Below are positions 12,961 to 23,900 of a stretch of DNA of 64,000 nt, in pieces (positions within the stretch are counted from its first letter, which is position 1; each line of letters opens with the position of its first letter). A model generated the notes under the pieces. The model did no database searches, was not told the DNA's origin, and was given only the letters and a program-made list of their open reading frames with translations. Origin of the DNA: Mytilus trossulus (Eukaryota > Mollusca > Bivalvia > Mytilida > Mytilidae); assembly GCF_036588685.1 (NCBI RefSeq), contig NC_086376.1, positions 25,953,930-26,017,929 on the forward strand, in the 5' to 3' direction. The position numbers were made by a program, and so were the translations under genes.

Positions 12961-14772
12961 AGCTTTATATTTAGGACTATCAATGGTAATTATGGGCAAC
13001 ACATTTACGTGTGTGTATTCCAGTATTATTTTTGATTGGCTGAACTGAAGAAACCTTTTCATTCTTGTCACCAGTAGGACAGGAGATTAGGTGATTTTAT
13101 TTTGGTACTGTAGAGAAATTCAAAAGTTATATTGAGAACCAATGGTGAATTACGTTTTTCTTTTTCAAGAATAAATGAAGTGAAAAGAAAAAAACAATGT
13201 AGAAAAGCCCTCTAGAAGTTACTTACAAGGTGTTATTTGATATTGGTGAAGAGGATAGTCAAATATAACTGCAAGGGTCATAAATAGCGTCCTATTGTCC
13301 CCAGTTGGATATCTTTAAGAGAAGCATAAAACGTAAAGGAAGAAAAGAACCAAAAGGAACAACTAGAAAACCAAGCGTGTCAGACAAATTCTTTTGTGAT
13401 CTTCAATAAGTGTGGTTAATTAATTGAAGATCAAAGTGTCAATCAGGTTTTCGATGGAGGTCAAAGTGAATATTGAAACCCTAGGGTAAAATACGTCTTG
13501 GGTTTCTCTTTAAGAACAAAACGAAGCAAACAAAGAAAAACACGTGGTAATGATCTTTAGAAGATACTGATGAATAGTACATTATGACTTCAAGAGACTA
13601 AAATAGTGTCCATTGATCTTATTTCCAAAGATTTTTTTCAAAAACTTATTAATGAACCAATTGAAACAAAGTCTTAAGTTTCACTGAAATGCTGAGAACA
13701 GAGGATAGAAAATTAAAATCAAACTATACAGCAATGTTCTTTAGAAATAAAAATGTTTGGTTATGATCGTTAGAAATATGAGGATAAACAACTCAAATTT
13801 AAAAATTGCCACTCAATAACAAATCAAGGTTTTATTGAAGATTACAAAAAAATGCAAAATGAAAGCAATCTACCCTTCAAGGCACACACACACTTTGAGT
13901 ATAACATTAGTTCTGATGAAAAGCCTAAATTTTTTGGGGGTAGATATGAATCTACATGGGCATGTCAGGCTCAACCTCTACTTGAAAAGAAAGGCGAAAG
14001 ATACCAGAGGGAATTCAAACTCTGAAGTATAAAATGATCAATTAACCAAAATTGAATTTTCCGTTGGCTGTGTACTGCTTAATAGTAATAGTCTTTGAAG
14101 TCATGATTTAGTGATTATTATTAAAATTTGACTTCAACTAGATTTCAGTAACTGCGAATATACTGAGATAGGAATTTTGACGTTTTATTTTTAATTTTTC
14201 ATAAACTTTCCCTTTTTTAATTTGACTTGGAGTTAAGTATCACGAGTTTGTCTCTGGGGTTTACAATTAATACCCATTGGAATGCCGACCCTGTTACAAT
14301 ATGAACTTTTATAAATCCACCAATCTTTATATAAAATCGATGAAATATGAATTGTGGGATGACTATTAGGACAGTATAATATATCACATATACCATATAT
14401 ATATATAATATATATATAAACGAGTCTAAATTGAAAACTACGTTCAAACCTATGACTGCGTTGGATAAAAACCGCAATTTTTATACGTGTGCATGTCAAA
14501 CAAATTTCGTTGTAGAAGGGTCTAAAAACAGCACAAACAACATTTTCCAAAAGACCAAAAGAGTGAAAAAGTATATTTAAACAAAACGCATTTGACTAAC
14601 AGGTCGAACAACTGATGTTCTTTAACCCTGCTGACTGCCATTGGCGATTGCCAAATAAAATTGATCATATATATATATATATATATAAAAGTCTATAAAA
14701 AGGACCAACCAGCAAATTTACTATGTACCGGATCGTCTAGAATAGGCGATACTATGCAGATAAGGAAAAAAT
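12961..14772. other. Intergenic, no gene seen
   Basis: AT-rich, with the (TA)n at 14391. Short ORFs at 13835-14032 and 14217-14550 have no recognisable family. Confidence 0.6.
14391..14420. repeat. (TA)n microsatellite
   Basis: Interrupted AT/TA runs. Similar tracts lie at 14667-14688 and 17811-17840, the latter two flanking the Penelope-like element. Confidence 0.8.
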
Positions 14773-15067
14773 TATATCAGTCTAAAGATTTGCACAACGG
14801 TACTGATATAAGGTGTTATTAAACGAAAATGTTGTTATAAAATCGTGTTGACAAATATTTCGGCTCAACAAATGGCCTTCTTCTTGTGTCACAAGTTTTA
14901 ACAATACTGATACATAATGTATAAGGTGTGAAAATAGATCAGGTGATAATACAGGTAAGTTTTGGTCGATTGATTTTAATCCTGAATATCATAATTTAAA
15001 CAAAACACTTTAAATCAATATACGTGTCTGTGTATATTAACAATAAAAATAAGTGAAAACAAAACTG

Positions 15068-16960
15068 TTAGTATTTCTTATTGATGCCGTTTGGGTGATG
15101 TACATTAAGTTCCTTTATCCAAAAGCTTTCCCGAACCTGTCGCTGTGCATCACTCCAGTGAATGTTCTGTTCAATCACTAGAATTTTCATGCGGTTAAAG
15201 TCATCAAGTTTGTGATCTGACTGTCTGAAGTGCTGAGAGACTGGAAGAAGTGGCTTCTTAGATATATCACTCCTATGGCCATTGAGGCGTTTGTGGAAAG
15301 GCTGCTTTGATTCACCAACATATTGGAGGCCACAAACCGAACATTCTAGTATGTAAATAACATTCATACTTTTGCAGGTAACATTGCAAAATATCTTATA
15401 GTTATTTTCGGTTGCCTTACTGTGAAATGTTGACGAATGCTGCATCTGTAAACAGCATTTGCAGCGTTTTTCTCCACACGAACGACATTCTCCAGGAGTA
15501 CTTCTATTATCAGACACTTCAGCCCGCACTAGTAGGTTCCGTAGACTACTAGGTTGCCTAAAAGCTATCATTGGAGGCTCAGGGAAAATCTTGGACAGTT
15601 TGGAATTCTTTTCAACTGATTTCCAATGCTCACGAATGACACCAAAGCTGTTTTTGAGAGATGGGTGATAAGTTAGAACACATGGAGTCCTTTTGCTTTT
15701 CTTTTTAACTTTGTATTCCAATAGTTCACTCCTCGGAATTGACTCCGCTTTCTGAAAGCTTTTTTTGATATTTCTGTGTTTGTAGCCCCTTTTCTTCAAG
15801 CGAGTTTCAAGTTTACGCAGTTGTCTTTTAGTTGTTTCTGTGTTGGAGCATATTCGCTTGACTCTAAGTGCCTGACTGTATGGAATGCTCTTGGTAAGAT
15901 GAGCAGGATGGCAACTTTTAGGGGACAAATATTGATGAGTGTCAGTAGGCTTAGAATATAAATCTGTAGATATGATGCCCTCTGTGAGCGAACTTGAAGT
16001 ATCGAGGAAGGCGATTTTGGATTTAGACTTCTCATGAGTAAATTTGATACTTGGATGTATGTTGTTGGCATGAGTGATAAAAGTGTCTAAATCCTCGTCG
16101 CTTTTATTCCATTTCATATCCACATCATCTATAAATCTAAACCAGGAAAGCGGTTTTTCGATGGAAGTTTCAAGGAGTTGTTTCTCTAATTTGCCCATAA
16201 ATATGTTGGCATATGACGGAGCCATTTTGGTGCCCATGGCAGTTCCATTTACTTGCAAATAATGATCTCCATCAAAAGTGAAGTTGTTTTTCTTAAGTAC
16301 CAGCGTGAGCATTTTGACCAGGCATTCAGTAGGTGGATATTTCACTGGTCTGGAATTCCAAACTTCTTTGCATGCATCGATGCCATCTGCATGTGGAATA
16401 TTAGTGTAGAGGGAGGTAACATCCATGGAAACAAGAGTCGTGTCGGAGGGGAGTGGGTTTAAGGCCTGCATTTTTCTAAGATAATCGGTTGTATCTTTGA
16501 TGTGAGATGGTAAGTCTTCAACATGTTGACGAAGATGGAAGTCAACAAATTCCGATATTTTTTCCGTCGGATGACCGTTCGCTGAAACTATAGGTCTTCC
16601 TGGGTTATTGGCCTTATGAATTTTAGGTAATAGATAAAATCTGCCCGGTTTTGGGTTTTCTGGTTTCAAATATTCAAGAGTTTTGTCATCGATGAAACCA
16701 TCGGCATGCATTTCTACCAAACTATTAGTAATATCTCTGCTAAAAGATGTAGTAGGATCAGAGTCTAGTTTTTGGTAGAACCTTGCATCGCTAAGTTGTC
16801 GTTCAGCCTCTTGAATATAGGCAGTTTTATCCATGACAACCACTGCACTGCCCTTGTCTGCAGGTTTAATAACGATATTGTTGTTAGATCGTAAGTTTTT
16901 CAGTGCAGTCCGTTCTTCATTGGTAAGATTGTCAAAAGGTTTATTGTTATTTTTAGTGTT
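15068..16960 (-). CDS. Penelope-like reverse transcriptase / GIY-YIG endonuclease, 5' truncated
   Basis: Open for 630 codons to a stop at 15068-15070. The first Met gives 591 residues, but the frame runs 39 codons further upstream through [12 protein letters not shown], a conserved PLE reverse-transcriptase motif, then stops exactly where the inverted copy begins. RT landmarks in order: [62 protein letters not shown], and catalytic [12 protein letters not shown] basic linker and Cys-rich segment ([12 protein letters not shown]) follow, then GIY-YIG nuclease with [17 protein letters not shown] and [15 protein letters not shown] proteins copy their RNA at nicked chromosomal ends. The N-terminal region of full-length elements is missing, so the copy is probably not autonomous. 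Confidence 0.88.
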   Translation of the reverse strand, partial: NTKNNNKPFDNLTNEERTALKNLRSNNNIVIKPADKGSAVVVMDKTAYIQEAERQLSDARFYQKLDSDPTTSFSRDITNSLVEMHADGFIDDKTLEYLKPENPKPGRFYLLPKIHKANNPGRPIVSANGHPTEKISEFVDFHLRQHVEDLPSHIKDTTDYLRKMQALNPLPSDTTLVSMDVTSLYTNIPHADGIDACKEVWNSRPVKYPPTECLVKMLTLVLKKNNFTFDGDHYLQVNGTAMGTKMAPSYANIFMGKLEKQLLETSIEKPLSWFRFIDDVDMKWNKSDEDLDTFITHANNIHPSIKFTHEKSKSKIAFLDTSSSLTEGIISTDLYSKPTDTHQYLSPKSCHPAHLTKSIPYSQALRVKRICSNTETTKRQLRKLETRLKKRGYKHRNIKKSFQKAESIPRSELLEYKVKKKSKRTPCVLTYHPSLKNSFGVIREHWKSVEKNSKLSKIFPEPPMIAFRQPSSLRNLLVRAEVSDNRSTPGECRSCGEKRCKCCLQMQHSSTFHSKATENNYKIFCNVTCKSMNVIYILECSVCGLQYVGESKQPFHKRLNGHRSDISKKPLLPVSQHFRQSDHKLDDFNRMKILVIEQNIHWSDAQRQVRESFWIKELNVHHPNGINKKY

Positions 16961-16964
16961 TTAG

Positions 16965-17522
16965 TGGAAATCAGTTGAAAAGAATTCCAAACTGTCCAAG
17001 ATTTTCCCTGAGCCTCCAATGATAGCTTTTAGGCAACCTAGTAGTCTACGGAACCTACTAGTGCGGGCTGAAGTGTCTGATAATAGAAGTACTCCTGGAG
17101 AATGTCGTTCGTGTGGAGAAAAACGCTGCAAATGCTGTTTACAGATGCAGCATTCGTCAACATTTCACAGTAAGGCAACCGAAAATAACTATAAGATATT
17201 TTGCAATGTTACCTGCAAAAGTATGAATGTTATTTACATACTAGAATGTTCGGTTTGTGGCCTCCAATATGTTGGTGAATCAAAGCAGCCTTTCCACAAA
17301 CGCCTCAATGGCCATAGGAGTGATATATCTAAGAAGCCACTTCTTCCAGTCTCTCAGCACTTCAGACAGTCAGATCACAAACTTGATGACTTTAACCGCA
17401 TGAAAATTCTAGTGATTGAACAGAACATTCACTGGAGTGATGCACAGCGACAGGTTCGGGAAAGCTTTTGGATAAAGGAACTTAATGTACATCACCCAAA
17501 CGGCATCAATAAGAAATACTAA
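16965..17522 (+). pseudogene. Truncated second copy of the Penelope-like ORF (GIY-YIG end only)
   Basis: Open from the junction at 16965 ([14 protein letters not shown]…) to a stop at 17520-17522. The part from [12 protein letters not shown] onward (167 residues) is identical to the C-terminus of the minus-strand ORF. It holds the Cys-rich and GIY-YIG parts and no RT. It is the coding part of the inverted terminal arm, not an independent gene. Confidence 0.88.
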
Positions 17523-17809
17523 CAGTTTTGTTTTCACTTATTTTTATTGTTAATATACACAGACACGTATATTGATTTAAAGTGTTTTGTTTAAATTATG
17601 ATATTCAGGATTAAAATCAATCGACCAAAACTTACCTGTATTATCACCTGATCTATTTTCACACCTTATACATTATGTATCAGTATTGTTAAAACTTGTG
17701 ACACAAGAAGAAGGCCATTTGTTGAGCCGAAATATTTGTCAACACGATTTTATAACAACATTTTCGTTTAATAACACCTTATATCAGTACCGTTGTGCAA
17801 ATCTTTAGA

Positions 17810-17843
<34 letters not shown>

Positions 17844-17904
17844 ATCAAAAACATTCAATGACCAATAAAATGTTTTAAATTCTTAAGGATAAAAGTGCGA
17901 TTAA

Positions 17905-18760
17905 CTTCGAAATAAAGAAAGTTGAAAACAAACTGATAACCATATAAACAAGACACGAAAACCAACCAATAGACAAACAACAGTATACAAAACAAAACAC
18001 AGAAAAACTAAAGACTAGCTGAGCTACGCTACCCCCACCAAAAACTAGGGATAATCTTGTTATTCAGAATACTAGTATATATTCCCTCGGGTTTTAGTTT
18101 GTTACCCCGATTTGGATTTTTGTCCATGGATTTTTGAGTTTTGAACAGCGGTATACTACTGTTGCCTTTATTTATATATACTAAAATAGTACATTTACTG
18201 TAAGATACTAGTAGACAAAAATATCTCACGTTTTGAACAATAGTCAGTCCAAATTATTTTTGAATTGTGTTAACAATGTTCAGACTGCTTATGATACCAA
18301 CAACTGACACACTATAGACACAGGTTTGTCGTATGATGTCTAGTCAAGTCTGCACTGATGATCAGTCTTATGTAGACAAAACGAGCGTCTGGCGTATTAA
18401 ATTATAATCCTGGTACCTTTGATAACTACTATGACTGTCAGGTGCTAGAAAATAGGAATTGGATAGCACAACCTCGTGACCGTTTATTCAAATGTCCCTT
18501 TGTTTTTTTTTTAATCTACAAAGCCATCTCTTCCTATACTAAACTATATCAAAAGAGGGTTGAAAGATACCAGAGTGACAGTCAAACACATAGATCGAAA
18601 ATAAAGTGACAACGCCATGGCTTTTAAAGAAAGAGATAAATAGACAAATAATAGTACAAAAACACAACATAGAAAACTAAAGACTCAGCAACACCAACAC
18701 CATCAAAAACTTAAGTTAGGGGGATCGCCGTGGCTCCTAAATGGTATGAAGATCCTGATC
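17905..18760. repeat. Two related copies of a dispersed repeat plus flanks
   Basis: ACAAACAACAGTATACAAAA…GAAAAACTAAAGACT near 17965-18020 recurs diverged near 18642-18692 (ACAAATAATAGTACAAAAAC…GAAAACTAAAGACT). The second copy also has GAAAGATACCAGAGTGACAG, which recurs at about 13997. The hammerhead relic 18300-18430 lies between. No gene seen. Confidence 0.55.
18300..18430 (+). repeat. Decayed hammerhead/retrozyme fragment
   Basis: TGATCAGTCTTATGTAGAC, then AAAAC in place of GAAAC, GCGTCTGGCG, and the family 3' end CCTGGTACCTTTGATAACTA. The essential G of GAAA is lost. Confidence 0.7.
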
Positions 18761-19530
18761 AACATGTGTCACCCGTCGTGCTGCTCATGTTATTACAAAT
18801 CCGTTGAATAGTCTTATTCAATAGGTCACATTCATGAAATAGTTAGGACATAAGGAACATATCCGATATCACTAGCTGTGAAACTGATATTCCATAACTA
18901 TCGACCTATTCTCGTGATTTTTCATGACGACTCGGAAGGGATGATTTCAATTTCACCATTTGGAACTCTTGGTTTATTAGCTTCCTTGTGAGAACCTCTG
19001 TCAAACCAACAATATTTGATTTATTTCGACTTCAGTTTCTTTCGGTTTTCTTTTTGTTCATTTTGTATTGCTCTGTTTGTTTGTATTGGGTTTTTTTCAA
19101 ATTTTATGTTTTCATTTTTAAGTTATTTGTTTGTTTTCAAAAAAGTTTGGGTTTTTTTTTACGTTTTATTTTAATTTGCACTTTTCGGGAGTACAGTAAT
19201 GGGCACTTGTCTCTGAAAAAAAAATACATATACCTATCCTATATATACCTGAATATAACAAAGATATGTAGTGACGTTCACCAAACTCTATATTACTTCA
19301 GTTTTCAACAGGTTGTGTGTAACAGTAGTAAATTCTTCAAGGAATGTTTTACTTCTGAGCTTCTAGGTAGAGGACATGAATCATTTAGATGCAATTTGTT
19401 TATTTAACTGTACTGTACTCGACGCACAAACTAGACATCAATGCTTTTTTCGATGTAGATGTTTTTAGGTGGTTGTTTTTATTTTGTTTTTGTTTCACTC
19501 ATTTTTGTTAAGATTATAAATAAGATTAAT

Positions 19531-19630
19531 GAAAGACAATTGAGATTTATGAAAGACAATTGAGATTTATGAAAGATAATTAAGATAATTGAGATTTATG
19601 AAAGATAATTGAGATTTATGAAAGACTATT
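19531..19630. repeat. 20-bp tandem repeat
   Basis: Five units of GAAAGACAATTGAGATTTAT (units at 19531, 19551, 19571, 19600, 19620), with a 9-bp insertion in the third. Upstream of the ankyrin gene. Confidence 0.85.
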
Positions 19631-19938
19631 GGAGAGTTTTAACGATTAATTATGATTCGGAGATTCATACTTTCCCAAACCCGACATAGTTTATTTAATT
19701 AATAATTTAACTTCCGGTTTCAGTTTCACTTTGGAAATTTTATTGTTGACAGGGCATAACAGGTGATTGGAGTGATTTTTGCTGTGTTCTCTCACAAAAG
19801 GTAAACACTAAAATAGTTAATTTTTATATCTAAGAAATGTTTAGCATGGAGTCAGCTGTTATCTACATATATTTAAAAATAGATAAGAAGAGATTGGTTG
19901 GCAGCCAAATCAGACATGTCAGAAAATCGTTACGAATC

Positions 19939-20116
19939 GAATACACCTTATCGCTATTTGTCCGCCATTACTGGACATCACACAGGGTCCCGTAAAATTT
20001 TGACGTCATAATTCAAAATGTCTGACGCCACAATGGAAAAGTGATTGTTGTATGACGCCAATAGTTCAAGCGGAACAGATTCTCGGGTCAAGCGGAAATA
20101 GCGATAAGGTGTATTC
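19939..20116. repeat. MITE, 21-bp terminal inverted repeats
   Basis: GAATACACCTTATCGCTATT at the left is repeated inverted (AAATAGCGATAAGGTGTATTC) at the right. The 178-bp interior is GC- and CpG-richer than its surroundings (GACGTCA, TGACGCC). About 800 bp upstream of the ankyrin gene start. Confidence 0.8.
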
Positions 20117-20690
20117 CGAAAATGACGACGGTTTAGAACTTTACAAACTTTTAGACCCCGTTTACACTGGCAACAAAATTAAATCAATCTTTATTTGAAT
20201 CCACCTTGAAAAGACCAGTTCACGTTTACATTGCACAAGCAAGATTGATCTTATTTAATCCAGTGCGTTAACATTTATACAACTCAAAAAGAAATTCTGA
20301 TCTTTATTTTCCTATCTAAAGATAACAAACACCTGAAAAAAGTTCGATCGTGATAGATTCAAGCATTTACACCAAAAAATGGTAATATGGAAAAGTTAAA
20401 AGTAAATATTTTTTACCATCAGTCAATGACTGTGGGGTAAGCTAGGCCAAATGATTCCATGCAAATATAGATGCACAAATGCTAATATTTAAACTGCAGA
20501 TCCAATATCACTAACTTACCATTATATAATGACTAATAATGTTTTTTCTTAAAGAGACATGATAAAAAAAACCACAAATGTTTCAAACATAATTCATGTT
20601 TCAAAGTTCATATTCAGGAGACCATTTTTCAGAGCAAAAGACCAAATAATTTTCATTGAACTGATTTGTGGCAATTCTACTTATACAACA

Positions 20691-20812
20691 GTCCAAATAA
20701 TTATGACGTCTTGGAAGGCTATTTAAATCTTTTCTTTAACGCTTTTTGTCAATGTAAGGTGTTAAAGAAAAATGAATAAAATAGCCTTTCAAGACATCAT
20801 AATTATTTGGAC
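20691..20812. repeat. Fold-back element
   Basis: GTCCAAATAATTATGACGTC…GGCTATTT is repeated inverted as AAATAGCCTTTCAAGACATC…ATTTGGAC; arms about 35 bp, total 122 bp. It lies about 120 bp upstream of the ankyrin gene start codon, so it may be in the promoter or 5' UTR intron. Confidence 0.8.
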
Positions 20813-20929
20813 TACTTTAAACAACTGCCTTTCAAATAGGGGAAAGTAGGATCAAAGGAGGATTTCAAAGGGATATTATCATGATTATTATAAATATGAT
20901 TTTTTTTGTATTTTTAAGACAATCTTTAG

Positions 20930-23900
20930 ATGGACAGTGAAGACAAACTCCAGTTACAGAAGAAAGATCAGAAGAAGTCACCAGAAAGAATAAAGAGACC
21001 TCCTATTCTCTCTCCATTGAAACGTCCACCATCATTGAGATTAGTATCACCATTTGACAGTGATCAAGAACTGAATGACCTTGAAGTAGCTTCAGTTTTA
21101 GCTGATGGTAATATATATATTTAATCTTATTGTATCACTATCAGTACTTGAAGATCATGAAAAAATTGAAAACTTTGAAATAGCTCAGTAAACACAGATA
21201 ATAAAGTATTGATGGCATTTTAATTGCTTTAGTAAAAGAAAATTTCACTCAGTGACTCTGTCAATATTGATTATTGATACACACTTGTTAAGTGTTCCAA
21301 TATTTACATGTTCATGTTGCTCTTAGCATAACTGTTAATTTCATTATGTTTTAGAGTACTCAGAAGATGATTCATGTATATCACCAACAAAGAAAGCAGC
21401 AGATGGATCCAGGGTATGATATTAATAAAAGTTCTTCTTATACTTCTATAAAATGTTGTCATCATTCAGAATCCATCCTGCATACTACATTTTATAAATT
21501 CATTGAAATCTGCATATAGCTAATGGAAACTAACGTTAGTGTATATATTTGATTGACACTAACATGTACAGATCAGTTTTATTACACCAAATATTTTTGT
21601 GTCCAAACTGTGAATGGACTGTGAATGACTAACAATGTTATTCAAGTAAATGATGGAGTAATAATCAGTAAGTAAGGTAAGGGAATTGTGGGTAAACACT
21701 AATGAGACATCAATCCTACAACATAACTGAGTGTTTTCTTTCATTTTTAAAGTTTTTGAATATTTGTTTTCTACTCCACAGCCAACTACAGTAATGACAA
21801 ATTTACAGAGAGGAAATGTACAGACAACAACTCCATTACCTAGATGTAAGTCAACTACTACTTCAGTGACCAAAAGATGACCACCTCAATTTCTCAACAA
21901 ATGTTAAAATTGCTCGAGTCAAAGTCATTTTAAACTGATTTTGAAAAAAAATATTTCTAGCATCTCTGTAAGATCAAAGATTTATCTTCTGATTGTACTT
22001 GCTAGTCTTTGTGATATAGTACAAATCTATCATATAAGATCATATAAAATGCATTGCAGCATATTTCAAATCAGTGAATTAAATACATCTATGTTTCTTT
22101 TATAATTTTTAGATTTAAACTTCCACCAGATGGCAGCACAGGGTGAAATAAAATTGTTACAGCAAGAAATAAGTGAAGGTTAGTTTTGTTTATTACATGC
22201 TGCAACAAACAAACTACTTGTGAAACTTTTTTACTTCTTGTGGTAGCCCTCTTCTTATTGTCTTTATTTACCAAAAAACATAGTAATAAAGTTATATTTC
22301 ATGCCATGTCAATTTCATGTCATGAAAAATTTCTTCAGAACTAGGGGATTATTTGAAAATGCAGTATGAAAACAATTTTAGATCAAGGTCAGAAAAGTAT
22401 CAGCTCTTTATTATTTGATATGAAACTCTTGCAAGGCTTATAAACCTTTCAATTCCTTAGTTTCTAAGCCTCCTTTACATCCATTTATCAATTCAAACAC
22501 TTATGAGGGAACCCTGATAATTAATATATCACATCAATTGTAAAGTAATTGACAAATGACAATGGCAATTTTAGGTGAGATCAAATATTATATCATGGGA
22601 ATGGACATATCTTATAACATTGAAATATAGCATACATGCCAAAACACATAATTAATAGCGCCTGGCTACGTTTCATAGCATGACTGGTTTCGATCCATAA
22701 GGATCCTTCATTAGAGATTCTGCCTCTGATAAAAGGCCCTTATTGATCGAATCTGGTCAGGCTATAAAACATCAACAGGCTCTGTTAATTATGTGTTTTA
22801 GCATGCAAAATATTTTATGCTTTCACATTTCCCCCTGCTGATCCATAATTTTGAAATAAGAATTATGGCTTCTACTAACAAATGCTCCATTTGGAGCTTA
22901 ATATAGCTTAAATGTGTTTAGAGACCTTTTATGTCAAAACACATTACTATATTACCCATCTTATAACATTGTTTTAAACTTGGTAATTTGGTGTGACAAT
23001 TTCTCAATGCAAAAGCAGGATTATTTGACTTATTTATATGAACATTTTAGGTGCAGATGTAAACAGATGTGATGATGTAGGTGGGTTGACAGCGTTATTG
23101 TGGGCTGCAGCCTATGGTCAACTGACCACTATAGAATTCCTATTAGAGAATGATGGTGACCTGAATGCTATAGGAAGTAATGGTGAGAACTGTCTCCTGT
23201 TAGCCAGTGCTGGAGGATATAAAGATATAGTGAGGATGTGTCTGAAGAAAGGACAACAGGTTAATTATGTTGATGAGGTAATCTGATTTTTTTCTAAATC
23301 TTATTGGTACTTTCACTTTGAATTAAATTAATATTTTAATTGATAATTATATTCTTCTTATTTTTTAAGTGGTCAAGTTGTTTCCAGGCTGAGTTGACCT
23401 TCTCCAAGTACAATCAGAATTCTTAAAAATAGCGGCATTCTTTATTTGCTTCTAGTGTCTTAATTTATCAATTTAGTTTTTGTATCATTTTTTAATTTCT
23501 ATATCTTAACCATGAAATGGTTTAAGTTGTTTGTTACTATATAACAATGGTTTCAGTTTAAAAACCACTTACCAAAGCTTTGCAGAAATAAAAACCAAAA
23601 CTGGATGATTATATCACTGACTCTGAGGCATAAACTAGGATGAAAATTTTTGTCCTGCATTTTTTTTAGCTGTTATCTCTGTCCTGCATTTTTATTTTTC
23701 ACTCTGTTCGGTCCTGCCTTTTTTTTTTAGTTTATCCTGACTTTTTTTTACCTAAATTGTCGTCCTGCCTTTTTTTTTGCATGTGTCTCATCCTGCCTTT
23801 TTTTTTTTACTCAAAACTCCTGTCTTACTCAAAACTCCTGTCCTGCCTATTTTTTCAAATTTCATCCTAGCCCCCCATAAAAATCAAATGGTAGCTCCCT

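Larger units (their letters stand above)
14773..17817. mobile_element. Penelope-like element with 853-bp inverted terminal arms
   Basis: A minus-strand copy (14773 to about 16960) codes RT plus GIY-YIG endonuclease. Head to head with it is a 5'-truncated plus-strand copy (16965-17817). The truncated copy repeats 14773-15625 in inverted orientation: both arms are 853 bp, encode identical protein, and I saw no nucleotide difference. The spacer is 1339 bp. Penelope-like elements are known for partial, often inverted, terminal copies (pLTRs), so this is a recognised but young-looking configuration. (TA)n microsatellite lies at or near both outer ends. Confidence 0.9.

Noticed and set aside
15459..16462. 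Plus-strand ORFs opposite the Penelope-like RT
   Set aside because: Antisense shadows of the RT/GIY-YIG frame.
18988..19407. 139-codon ORF rich in F, L and Y
   Set aside because: Low-complexity T-rich sequence; no motif, no splice or promoter support.
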